A stretch of 64,000 nucleotides of DNA from Aplysia californica (Eukaryota > Mollusca > Gastropoda > Aplysiida > Aplysiidae), in the NCBI RefSeq assembly GCF_000002075.1, contig NW_004797708.1, positions 453,857 through 517,856 on the forward strand, read 5' to 3'. Position numbers and translations under genes: made by a program. Positions 1 to 11,604 of this stretch are shown here, piece by piece. The notes beneath the pieces were generated by a model. It worked only from the letters and a program-made list of their open reading frames with translations, was not told the DNA's origin and ran no database searches. Each line of letters starts with the position of its first letter. Position 1 is the stretch's first letter.

Positions 1-1637
1 TGTGTGTTTGTGTGTGTGTATGTACGCACACACAGACACATGCAAACCAGTACACAACTTTGAATGCTCTTTGCCAGTTCTTTCTGTCCTTTGCCTGCAA
101 AATTATATTTTGAACACATCATAAATTCTGAACTGGGAATTCGAAAATTGGGCACGATAGGGTTAAACCCACTATCAACTTACAGGTTATTAACAGCTTA
201 CTGATATAAAGTGACAAGTAGTAATATGATATGACATGGTATAGATTAAAGGCTTCTTTTAACCCTGAGAGGTTACGGTGTGACCTCCGCCAGATTTAAA
301 ACCCATCTCCGATGGAGCAACGCCAAGTAGGAGAACAAACGAGAAAACTGAAAAGCTCAACACTCAGGTGGTTCAAGAACACCCCTCAGGGGGTTCGAAC
401 TACTATAGTATGGTCAAAAATTCGTGGCGCAACTTGTTGTAAAATATCTCCTCAACTATCGAACATAAACTCTCCAGCTTTTGCACAGTGACTTGTATCA
501 ATTTGTCTTAACAGATCAATATTTTTGTAAATACCTGTTAGATTTATTCTAAAAAATTCCTTAATAAATGCTAATAACAAATCCCAGTGGGTTGTTTCTA
601 CTGATTTCAAAAGGTTTACAGCTGGGACAATATCGCTTTTAAAAGCAAGTCTGTCTTTTTTTTTTTTTTTTTTTCTAATCGCGAGATTATCTTTATTGAG
701 CTCGTGATAACTTTTAGTGCTAAAAAGTGTTCACTATAAAATAAATTTCTCGTAACTAGTTTTGTCATTAAAAAGGGTCATAGGTGAGCGGTGACGTAAG
801 CCATGTGCGTATGCAAAATGTGTGTGAGAAGCGGGAAGTGCTGTGAACAATTTCATTTTCCGCATGAAGAAGATTTGTAGTATTTTATATAAATTAGTGA
901 AGAAGGTTTTTTTTTAAAATCTAGCCTCAATTGTTATGGTAAGAAATAGGATTATGTTAAGACAAATTGAAACGAACTGCTGTGCAAACTATGGGTGACA
1001 ATGATTCAATCGTGAGAAAGTTATTTGAAGATATGTTGCGTCACGAATTTTTAACCGCACTGTAGGGCCATACATCTTTATATCTCAGCATGATACCAAC
1101 CAGAGAGGGTTTACAGTAATAAGAGCCTGGGACTCTTCTTTTTATTAAGTGACTCAAACTCAATTAGAGCAAGAAACCAACCGTGTTGTAATAAACGATC
1201 GTTGCGGAATAAGTTTTCCTTATTTCTTAATGGATTTCTTGAAAAGGGAAGGGGTGAGGAGAGGGGGGAGGTTTACAAAATTAAGTCAACGATGTGTTCG
1301 ATGCATCTACCTCAAATTCAAGAGACTAGATTGTTTTGTAACATTTAGATTTTTAATTATTTTAAGAACACAGCATTTTCAGTATTTTTTCAACACTGAA
1401 TTATTAGTTATAGAGGCCTGTACCAGTTTCAACCTAAACATTAGCGGGAAATTCCGACCTGTTCACCACAGTTTTGTTGTACACTTAACTTACATTTTAA
1501 GTGCTGGGATTGGGAGTTTTTATTTCCTAAACATTTCGCTTTGCTTTTTATCTTTCTTTTTTAACCTCATTTTTGTTAGTCGTGCACTAGGCCTACAGAC
1601 ACGAGTGAAAGTAGGTTACCATGACACTCAGTAGTTT
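1..1637. other. No gene seen
   Basis: Short GT-rich start, a T-run at 656-674, and AT-rich unique-looking sequence. The 161-codon frame at 1149-1634 is AT-rich without recognisable motifs. TTAACCCTGAGAGG near 259 looks like a possible TTAA-type element end, but no partner was found. Confidence 0.6.
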
Positions 1638-1643
1638 GTTTAC

Positions 1644-1647
<4 letters not shown>

Positions 1648-1703
<56 letters not shown>

Positions 1704-1801
1704 GTGCGGTGAGTAGCGTGAGAGAGGGCAAAAAGGGGGAAAGTGAGAGAAAAGATAGAGAAGCAGATAGAGAGAAGAAGAGAGAGGGAGAGAGAGTGAG
1801 C

Positions 1802-1893
<92 letters not shown>

Positions 1894-1920
1894 GACAGAG
1901 AGACAGAGAGACAGAGAGAT
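1648..1920. repeat. (GA)n and (GACA)n microsatellites
   Basis: (GA)n at 1648-1701, a mixed purine stretch, then (ACAG)n at 1807-1892. Long open frames in this stretch on both strands are repeat artefacts. Confidence 0.95.
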
Positions 1921-2317
1921 TGCATATATGAGTGCGCGGGACACATTAAACATTTTCAGTTGGTCTGAAATTTAGAATTTTGCCCGGGTGGCTGCCGAAG
2001 CCTTCTCATATCGATTTTGGACCATCAAGGGATCTTAAACGTGTGCAACTTGCACACGTGACCTCGGAGATTTGTCCGACAAGGCAAGGTGTAGATTTTT
2101 CCTACCATAAGACAGGGGTGTGGCTGAAAGACAGCAGTAAGAAGGAGCCAAGGAAAAGCAGTAGAAAGGCTGCAGAAAGAGTCAGGAGCTCGGAGGAGAG
2201 GGAAGAGGGGGTGGGGGCAAAAAGTGGAGACGAAAGCAGATCACAGAACATTGTTAGAGAGCAGGAAATTATGTAAAAGGAGAAAATAGAAAATTTTAGA
2301 GAAGAAAATTTACTGTC

Positions 2318-2390
2318 GCTATCCGGATTCGAACCTTGGGACCTATTGAATGAGAGGCGAACACCTTAACCTCTAGACCACGAGAGCCCC
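2318..2390 (-). repeat. tRNA-like SINE head or tRNA pseudogene
   Basis: The minus strand has an A-box-like TGGTCTAGAGG and a perfect B-box GGTTCGAATCC (2325-2335) at tRNA spacing. The ends (GGGCTCT and AGCGACA) do not pair, so it is not a working tRNA. A SINE body could not be delimited. Confidence 0.55.
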
Positions 2391-2616
2391 CAACCATGTA
2401 ATCGGTGGGGATCAACTACAGAGAGAAGCTGACTATCAGAAGAAAGAGGAGACACAAGCCAACCGCCACAACCACGACATTCTAGTGTCCCCATTGCAAC
2501 AGACAGTGTGCATCCAGGATCGGATTGCACAGCCACATGCGCGTCCACAGATGAGCTGCAGGATTTCATCGTCATCTTCGTCAACGAAGGCCTACCTACA
2601 CAATTGTTACTATCAT

Positions 2617-2773
<157 letters not shown>

Positions 2774-3094
2774 TTTAAAATTTAATTATTTTCTTTTTAG
2801 ATTTTTATTATATAGCATATTCAGGCTCTAGAGAATACAACATGCTCTGTGCGCTTGTTATTGTTAATAATTGTTATCAGGATCGAAGCCGTCCGATTGG
2901 GGCGTAAAAGAGTTACATTGAGAATTACAAAGATCAATTCCAGTAATTTATTGTGAAACGTTAGGTTGACGGAAGCCAGGCTTGGGTGGGTTTAAGTTTC
3001 TACCCCCCCCCCCCCCCCCGTTTTTTCCTTTAAAATGAAAAAAAACAAAGTGTAGAAGCATATCGCCTTAGCCAATAACTATAGGAAGAAGTAA

Positions 3095-3167
3095 GTGGGT
3101 GGTTGGTGGGTGCTCTGGTGTAGTTTATTGGCCCCCCTTTCCATCGTCATTAGTTATATTTCCTCCT

Positions 3168-3207
<40 letters not shown>

Positions 3208-3261
3208 TGTGCGTGCGTGCGTGTGTGCATGCGTGCGTATGTGCGTGCGTGTGGGGGGTGT

Positions 3262-3312
<51 letters not shown>

Positions 3313-3394
3313 TGTGTGTTTCACTCACTTGTTAAACCTCTAATCTTCGGCACTAATATTTATAATCTAATTGGGTCGTAAAACTCTTACTTTA
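3095..3394 (-). repeat. R1 repeat copy with internal (GT)n
   Basis: R1 consensus read in the direction GTTTTAGTAAGAGTTTTACG to CGCCAACCACCCAC. This reverse copy starts GTGGGTGGTTGGTGGGTGCT and ends with CTTCGGCAC...AAAACTCTTAC. The part that reads TTGTGTTTGTTACTCTC elsewhere has become a ~150-bp (GT)n tract (about 3170-3318). Confidence 0.7.
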
Positions 3395-3986
3395 AAAAAA
3401 CAACAAACAACAAAACAAAAAAAACACAAAAAAACCCGGTGAACTGACACAAAAGAGTGTGTGAACGAGGTCAAAATGTATAAGTGGGACAGAGGAAACT
3501 TTCACACTTTCACAAGGGTTAGATGATGGGAGTGCCCCTTGTAACGACTGGGGAGTGGAGGGCAACAGTATAAAAACGAAGTATATCAGTCAGTCAATCA
3601 GTACACATGCATTATTTTATCATACATGTAGTTGATTAGAATCGTTACAGAAAGCACATGGATCAGAGACAAAATATTACCACTCACTGATAAACAAAAA
3701 TAGTAAGGCATTTCAAATATTTGCACAAAAATAACAACTTACGAATCTCAAAAATAAGAAAACGCCCCTTGAAAAAATTGGGTAAAGAGAAGCACACAAA
3801 CACGATAACGGTCACCTACTGCCCAGTGCTTTGCAGAAAAAAAACAAGAAAGACAAGACAGAAACAATAGAGGAGGATTTTTTTTTCAAAAGTAGGACCT
3901 TAATAATTATAACATCAAGTGGCGCCTTCCAATCCACCGAACCACTTAGTATGATACAGTCGCTATAATATAATTATAATGTATCT

Positions 3987-4067
3987 TCTTGTTCTTCTTC
4001 TTCTACTTTTTCTTCTTGTTCTTGTTCTTTGTCTTCTTCTTCTTCTTTTTCTTCTTGTTCTTTTTCT

Positions 4068-4099
<32 letters not shown>

Positions 4100-4125
4100 T
4101 TCTTCTTCTTCTTCTTCTTCTTCTC
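3987..4125. repeat. (TTC)n microsatellite
   Basis: TTC units with TTG interruptions at the left and a pure tract at 4078-4125. Purine/pyrimidine mirror sequence that could form triplex DNA. Confidence 0.93.
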
Positions 4126-4290
4126 GTTAATTCTCTAAATGGACATCTCAGTCTCTAGTGCGAAGGCTGCTGTTCGCCGCAGCCTCTACACTCCCGTAGA
4201 ATAATTGTGGCTCTCTCTGCCTAATGTTGGGCCAACATTTCCTTCTACATGCCTCGGGCATTAGGCAATCTTAGATAATTTTCGCTACCT

Positions 4291-4537
4291 CAGAATTACA
4301 AAGTTCTGTCTGACATTTTTGGCCGTTTTGAGAAACTACGACCATGAGGTCAGAAACCAAAATGTTCCATCTGCTCTGTCAAAATCGTAAGATAATTCGG
4401 AGTTGATATCAAGGTATTTAAAGAATTGCCTTCGAAAAAGCTTGACATGTTGTGAACTCAAATATTTGAACGTCACATTTCTCAAAACTAGGTAGGCCTA
4501 CTAAGCAGATACAACAATGTATAACTTTGTAATTCTG
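4291..4537. mobile_element. Inverted-repeat element candidate, 247 bp
   Basis: CAGAATTACAAAGTT (4291-4305) and its perfect 15-bp inverse (4523-4537) bound a non-coding stretch. A clear target duplication was not found. Confidence 0.4.
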
Positions 4538-4541
4538 CTGG

Positions 4542-5318
4542 GACATTTCAGTAACCCACTTTCAGCTCTTTTTAAAGACCCCCGGGTAAGTGTTGAGTTT
4601 CTGCATCGCTGACCGTTTATGACAACGCAATAATAGCAGATGGCTTCCTATTGGGTTGCCGGTTCTGCACTGACAGACACTTCTCTGACTCTGACTCACC
4701 AAACCTGAACTTCGTGCAGTGGTGGTGTTTCAGTCGTTTACGCCCTGTTCCAAGTCTGAACAGACCAACCTACTCTTGACTTGACGGGTGAGGAGGTAGT
4801 TCGGGCCATCCTGGTAGTAGTTGTAGTGTGTGTGTTGTTCCTTCCACTTTGCTTGTTGTAGCCTCCCCCCTCCCTTCCCCCTTTTGATAGTGGTTTTGGT
4901 CTCAGAAAGACGTCCGTTTTTCGGGTTGTTCTGATCAAGACCCTAATATAATTTTTGCTGAGGAATCGGCTGTTATTTTCCCGATTTAAAAAATCATGTT
5001 ATTTGTCATAGAAGAAAAAAAATTCAATTTAAAAGTACTGGTGATTCTTTCATTCAAAATTTGCTGTAACAATCAACATTGAGCGAGTGTCATAGGCATA
5101 GATGTGATTATGATAACATTTCTCGTTTATCAATGTCAATATAAATAATATTAGCGTTTCTTCTGACTGTTCTGTCAAGAAACCAGTATGGTCGACTTAC
5201 TTAAAAATTTTTGCAGGGTTATTCGAGGAATTTGACCAATTAATTGCATCCCCACCCCCCCAACCTCCTACCCATACAGATGGTTTCTTTAACTTACTTA
5301 AAGTAAATTATATCTTTT
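4542..5318. other. No gene seen
   Basis: AT-rich sequence without coding signal or clear repeat. Confidence 0.6.
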
Positions 5319-6192
5319 TGTTTTAGTAAGCATTTTACGGCACTTGCAACACAATTACGCCACATAAATGTTGAAGATTAGAGATGTTACAAGAAAGTAA
5401 CAAACATAAAAAAGAAGGAGAGTTAGTTATAGTAACAGTTTTGCGGCACTTGCAACACAATTAGGTCATATATGTCACGACGTAGTGGAATCAGGTGCTC
5501 GTCAATTTTCGGGCATGTGGAGTTATTGGTGTTATCTTAAAGGTTATTCATTTGCCCCCTGCTTTCGAGGAAATAAACGTCCATTTATCAGGAATGAAAG
5601 CCGTGATTTTTGCGATTGAAGGAGGTACGGGTCGCCTGGTTTCAGAATAAAAATTTGCGAGAAAATGGCCGCCAAAGTTTGGTGACTTCCATCCATAGCT
5701 TAAGAGTCTTTGGAAACTGCAAATTAAAATTTTTTGTGCCCCCAATCAACGTTTTTCAATAAAATCCACATATAAAAGTGTTTTTTAACAGACAAAAAAG
5801 ACGTTGAGTCAAAAAACCCAAAAAAATTTTCAAGTTCAAACTGGCCAAAAAATGCTGATTTCTCAGTTTTAATATTTTGACGAGTACCTGATTTCACCAA
5901 GATCCCTCATATAAGTACTGAAGATTAGAGGTGTTACAAGAAAGTAACATACCCGAAAAAGGAGACATGGATTGTAGATGTTTGATAGGAAAGAAGGAGC
6001 AAACCACACTAGACTTTCGTTTTAGTAAGAGTTATACAGTGCTCGCAACTGCATAAGGTCATATGAGCACGCGAAACAGAAGATTAGAGGTGTTACAAGA
6101 GAGTAACAAACACAAAAAAGGAGGAGAAGGACGATACCTTTCGATAGGAAAAAAAAAAAGAAAACCACACCAGAGTATCCGCCAACCACCCA
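5319..6192 (+). repeat. Three R1 copies in tandem, the middle split by an M4 MITE
   Basis: Copies at 5319-5424, 5431-6015 (minus the insertion 5473-5909) and 6019-6192, head to tail. The last is complete, from GTTTTAGTAAGAGTTATACA to CCGCCAACCACCCA, with both hairpins intact. Confidence 0.8.
5473..5909 (+). mobile_element. M4 MITE copy 1 (437 bp), nested in an R1 repeat
   Basis: Starts TGTCACGACGTAGTGGAATC and ends with the inverse of TGAGGGATCTTGGTGAAATC, followed inward on both sides by CAGGTRCTCGTCAA. It is flanked by exact TATA duplications (5469-5472 and 5910-5913). The flanks join into a normal R1 sequence (GGTCATA|TAAGTRC), so this copy landed inside R1. The interior has no coding capacity. 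Confidence 0.88.
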
Positions 6193-6983
6193 TGTCCGTG
6201 TCACTGGCCCCTTCCATCCTCAAATTTACATACAACACACGCTGAGAGACAACAGCCACAAACTGTCGGACATGGAAAGAATTTAAAGTGGTTAAAAGAA
6301 AAAAAAAACCCATTTTGTTTCAGACCACCCTGGCTGGACACAAAACCTAAAAAGAAAAAAGAAAAAAAACTGGAAATGAGGAAGCAATGGCATTTATTTA
6401 CAACACTAAATTTACAGTCAAAATGACATTGTGCAAATGCAATCCATTTCATCAAACATCTTGATCCTCTGGAACAAAATTCACTTTCATTCCTTCATCA
6501 TTTGCACATACCATACATAAGACACCATTCATTTTACCCACACAACTATACACTCAGACAGACTGATATATCTCAAATGCCAACAAAATGTCCCCTGAAG
6601 CTATATATTTCAGTGTTACCAAAAAAAACCTCAGGATTAAACATCCAATACCAACCATTTTTTAAAAACCAAAACAAAAGCAGCACTCCTTTTTATTCAC
6701 CTTGCCCAGGAACAGCTATATAGTTCTGAAATTAAGAGTTCAAACATATGAATCCTTTGGAAATTATAAAACAAAACAAAAATCAAATCAACCACACATT
6801 GCAGGTTTGTGGCACATCCGACACGCGACTTACTTCTGTCATTAACAGAAATACCGGAGATATGATGGTCAAGTACTAACACTGCAGTTTCAGCCCAAAA
6901 TTTTAAAAAAAGGTAGGAAAACAAAATAATCTTTCAACGCTTTGTGGTCACTGATGTTTCTTTTCTATCAGCTTTGAGGCAAC

Positions 6984-8695
6984 TCTGCCGTCGTAAGGGA
7001 AAACGCCGAATGGTCAAAATTTTCCTATTTTTTAATTTTTATAAATTATATATTTCATACAGTATTTAATTCTGCATCTGATGGTGTAAAAATTTTTGTT
7101 ATATCCTAATCCGTTGTTGCGTAATTGAGAGTTCGTCGTTTTCCCTTACACTGGCAAGCTCCGAGCCAGAGCTCAGTGTAAGGGAGAACAACGAATGGTC
7201 GGTCGGTCAAGAATCACTGCTCGTTCGGCGTTGTCCCCTTGTCTCTGCCATTGGGCAAATTCGGCATGGGCGACGAATAACAACTGGTCACTGTTGCGTC
7301 AGTACAAAAATACTAGGTTTTTTGCAAACAAATACACCACCACTCCCTCCCCCGGAGTACCATCGACCAGGTTTATAAGAATGTATCACTTAGTGTCTCT
7401 CTGTCTGTCTTCACGTAGTAGGCCTATGCTGATGTGTGAATTGACAAGAGCAGGCGGGAGAGAGGGGAAAACGGATGGGAACGGGGGGAAACGGGTGGGG
7501 ATGGGAGGGTCAAAAAAGTATTTAGGGAATAATTTATTAGCACTGCATATTAGTGTCCGCCAGATGTTCACAGACTAATGTCATGTTAGTTTGCTGTCCA
7601 GCCATTTGACATCCCAAATCCCAACGCAGGTTATAGTGCCGCAATTTGTCTAGCTCGTGGCACTGGTCGACATCATTATAAAATTAAAAAGCAATCAATA
7701 CCACTGCCTTATGAGAGTAAATTTCTTTGTCCAACTTAAAAAGTGGAGGTACTGTGGCGACACTTAGTCTTGCTTTACGATTTTTTATGACTTGATGACC
7801 GTTATGATCGAGTATAATAATGTCTTGTAGATTCAAACTGTCCTTGTCGATCTCTACTTTGTGGCATGTTTTCCGATCCGATCAACTGAATCCTTTGTTA
7901 AGTACAAAGCGTCGCATTACCTCTCCGGAAAGCGTTCGTGATACAGTCTTGTCAGATTGTTACATTTCTTACGTGAAAGTTTGACTTTGCAATGATCTGA
8001 TCGTATTATTGACATTGTAACATCGTTGAACCCTTTGGTCGTGCAGGGAAAAAGTTGCAATTAGCGAAAATAAAAGTACAACTCGCTTCTTAAGAGAATA
8101 CAATAAAGAGATATCATGGAGACCAAACTTTGGTTCCGATTGAGACAGTTTTAAATCAGGCTGTTGAAAATGTGTACACATCTATTTGTACACTGGCTGT
8201 AGTATTTAATCAAGCGAGAAAGGGAAATGAAGGACGTTTACCGAGTTACAGTTGGAATATAACAAACACCTAACTTTATAGGTATAATAGCTAGTTTGTA
8301 TACGTCTTATTTTTATTTGTAGTAACCAGTGCACAGTTATTACTGTCATTAATGCGTCACAACTGGCCATCGCCTACGCCCATAAACGTTCATGAGTGTA
8401 AAGGAGAACAACGAACCGTACCATTCGTCGTTTTCGTTTACATCGCAGGGCTCACCTGGGGTGGGCAATGTAAGGGAGAACGACGAATGTCGAATAACTT
8501 TGCTACTTTTTAGCCTAAAACATTCAAACTTTAGAAACTGCTTTATGAACACCTTAATCAGATATCAGGAGAATTACAACTTAAAAGAATGAAAAAATAG
8601 AAGAGTTATAACGTGAAAACAGTTTTTGCCTCTCCTGAAAAATTTGCCTCGCTGCCTGCGCAGGACCATTCGTCGTTTTCCCTTACGACGGCAGA
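6984..8695. mobile_element. Nested cluster of GTAAGGGAAAACGACGAA-ended elements
   Basis: The outermost ends TCTGCCGTCGTAAGGGAAAA (6984) and its inverse (8695) match over about 31 bp with one difference. Between them are five more copies of the core: inverse near 7133-7155, direct near 7178, direct near 8397, inverse near 8421-8443 and direct near 8468. Pairs make mini-elements of about 165, 48 and 223 bp. No coding sequence was recognised. It lies downstream of, or in, the YTHDC1 3' UTR. Confidence 0.68.
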
Positions 8696-10450
8696 ACTAT
8701 CCTCAACTACAAGGGTCTCAACAACGTAAATTCGAATGTCTATTCCACCAAATTGCAAATTATAAACTTTGAAGCAATCAAACCATTAGCTCTTTTAGAG
8801 AACAAACATTCATCTGAAAACAAAACATTATTACCTTCATTGCTAAAATAACAAGAAATTTGTCCTAGCCAAATAACATTCAAAACTATATTTACAAAGG
8901 AAAAACTTCTTCTAGGAGAAATTTTCTCCCCTTGATTGAAACAACAACACAGACTAGGCTTGGTCATTGATATTACATTTCGCAGAACATGAAGAAAACT
9001 GTCAACATTTCAGATCTTAATTCAATCAGTCGGTCGTAGCCCATCATCACCACATGGTCCTAGCTAGCGCACTCATTCACCAACACATCGCACTTCATAC
9101 AGGAGGCCACGACATTTTCCAAACTTTCACTCACAAGAACAAACAAAACCACACAATATGTTCAGCACCATAACAAATTTAAGACATCCCGTATGTGAGC
9201 TCAGTGAAATGAAAAAGTATGTACTTGTGTTTCAGAGAAGCAGTCACATGACCCGACTTCCATGGTGAACGATGAACTTTGAACATTGCAAGGAGCACAA
9301 AACTAAAACCTGTCAAAGAATCACAAATAATTATCTCTACCCCCACCCTCCCAACCTCCTCTCCCCAACAATAACCAAGAGATAATAATATGAACGAACT
9401 ATTAGTAACAAAGCTCTAGCACCACTGAAATAAAAACTTTACAGCCCAAACTCCTAGTTCAATCAAAGACATTATCCTGAACAGAAATGCAGACAATACA
9501 TTCTATACAGCTACTCCTATTTGCAAAATTAGTTCCTTCACAAAAACTGGGTAGATACTGCTTGCTGAAGTAGCATTAGAATACTGCTTGGAATGGTGAA
9601 ATTGAACATGTTTTATGGCATTTCAGTGACATAAAAACACACAGTACAACCTGTATGCACACTGCATTGATGCCTTCACACACATGTGTAAAAAGCTTTG
9701 CAAAATCTTTTATGCTCCCCCCCTTGAAAACTTAAAACTTCAGCGACATGAATGTAATATAGATTGGAGATAATATTTTTAATAACATCTTTCTAGAGAC
9801 CATCAAGCAAAAACAAAACAAAAAAAGAACAAAAGATTGTGCAGGTAAACAGCCTGTTCCAAATGCTATAATACCGCGTCCCACTTAAAACAAACAAGAG
9901 CAGTAACTGTAGTACTCGCGCTAATCAAATGAAAAAACAGTAAAAGACAAAGTCAAATGCGAAGCATTTCCTGAGCTTGACATTGATGTGCACTGATTTT
10001 ACACAAACAGAATACACCAGACTATGACAGTTCAACATCAGTGATACCTTGAAATCAAAAGAAAAACAATAACACAAAATTAGTTACTCCTCACATTTTC
10101 ACCCCAAAACCGCTACAGGGACCAAATGAAAAGACTTTACAAGCTTTCAGTGTCTGTGATCCCATTTACAAGTCCAGCTTGGCTGAATTATGAATTATTT
10201 AGTGACAGTTGTTATCCATCAAGATTCTGGGAACCGATTTGAAAAGATTCCGAAATAAAAGGTTGGAAAAGAACAAGTTTCAGAAAATCAAGGACAAACT
10301 CTGCAGAGAAACACCAGAACATTCATGTTTACACACAACAAAGACACAAGTGCTTACATTGTCATCACAGAGTCCATAAAGCACATTTTAGACAAATTAT
10401 AATGATTATCTTGACATGCGATCTTGCTCAACATATTCCATTTAATGCGA
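8696..10450. other. No gene seen; possible far YTHDC1 3' UTR
   Basis: A-rich on the plus strand, low in CG, with no element ends recognised. It could be 3' UTR of YTHDC1 or intergenic; sequence alone does not decide. Confidence 0.5.
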
Positions 10451-10451
10451 G

Positions 10452-11066
10452 GAGAAGTAAAGCTGGGGAGTACCGACAAAACCCAGTGTCGGTACTTTCG
10501 AGAACCACCAGTACCGGTACTGGGAGTGACACCAGGAGGTGACGTCACAGATCGTGCTTCTTGCCACGATCAGCGCCGCCTGCATTCCCCCTCCTGGCCC
10601 CCTCACACACATGTCAGAATTGGAGAGGCGAACTGTGACGCAAAATACCTTTGAAGTTTGCCGCCGCGTGGGATTAAACTTTGCATGCGCAGTTTTAAAA
10701 ATAATTATATCCGCTAAAAATTGATTTCATTTTGGGAATCAGCGTATTAAAGTAAGCAAAGTGGCTTGCTTGAAACTTGATTTGATGCCATATTTAAATT
10801 TAAGCTAACTTTGTTTTTGATTGTCAATTTTTAATCTGAAGTAATGTATCAAGGTCACCCGCTGCGTTGTGCATCTGACATCACAGCTGCTAGGCCTAGG
10901 CCTACACACTGCACACTTCCCGTGGCCCAGTAAAAAAAACCCACTGGTGTCAGCCCCTTCCCAGAGCCGGTACTGGAGGCCTGGTACCGGTACTGACACA
11001 TCCTCCGGTAAAACCGGGAGTTCTGGTACAGGGTACCGGTACCTGCCCATCCCTTGTGAGAAGTAC
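10452..11066. mobile_element. GGTACCGGTACC-rich inverted-repeat element
   Basis: CCAGTACCGGTACTGGGA plus GTGACACCAG near 10508-10536 faces CTGGTGTCAG plus CCCAGAGCCGGTACTGG near 10944-10977, and both outer flanks add more GTACCGG words. It looks like a MITE with long, internally palindromic arms. It lies 280 bp past the YTHDC1 stop, probably inside the 3' UTR. The exact ends are uncertain. Confidence 0.5.
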
Positions 11067-11349
11067 CTCACTTGGTGTGCTGCCTCACATACATGTCATA
11101 AACAATGTAGTGTCCACGACGTTAAGAATGGTGCAGCTCATTTGGGAATCCAAACAACCTGGCTATGACCAGGACAAACAAGGTAATCATACTTTAAAAA
11201 CTGATGCTTTAACAGATAACGACATTTAAAGTCAAAACTGAGCCAGACGACCACAATGAGAAATAAAACATGCAGTAAAAAAAAAACATTAAAAAAAAAA
11301 AAAATCCCCGATAAAAACAACAAAAAGATGAGTGCCCAGAAAGCTGGGG

Positions 11350-11604
11350 TCAGCGGCGCTCTCTTTGATGTCTGCTGCCCCTCTCCCTGTCACGATCCTT
11401 TTCTCTGTCGTGGTCTCGTCGGTCGTACTCTCGTTCGCTGCGGTGGTCACGTTCACCTCTGTGCTCACGTTCACGATCTCTGTCCCGGTCTCGCTCACGT
11501 CCCCTCTCATGGTCCCTGTGGCTGCTGCGGTCATCCCGGCTTCGCTTGCTGGAAGCGAGCCCGTGGGTGGTGCGCCGCAAAAAGTCGTCCACATCCCGCT
11601 CATA
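11350..11604 (-). CDS. YTHDC1: YTHDC1 terminal coding exon 17, RD/RE tail
   Basis: Begins [12 protein letters not shown], nearly the same as the human [12 protein letters not shown], then becomes an Arg/Asp/Glu/His-rich tail ending RQRERR and TGA at 11352-11350. This RS-like tail is the splicing-speckle-type region of the family (known for the family). The 3' UTR follows leftward; AATAAA candidates on the minus strand lie at about 8315, 7532, 6691 and 6393, and I cannot tell which is used. Confidence 0.93.
   Translation of the reverse strand, partial: YERDVDDFLRRTTHGLASSKRSRDDRSSHRDHERGRERDRDRDREREHRGERDHRSEREYDRRDHDREKDRDRERGSRHQRERR

Noticed and set aside
1576-1975. Long open frames rich in Ser-Leu-Cys or Asp-Arg-Gln
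   Set aside because: They are translations of (GA)n and (GACA)n repeats on both strands.
2318-2390. Functional tRNA (Glu-like)
   Set aside because: A and B boxes are present but the acceptor ends do not pair, so it is treated as a SINE head or pseudogene.
3095-3381. Cys-Val repeat frames
   Set aside because: Translation of (GT)n inside an R1 repeat.
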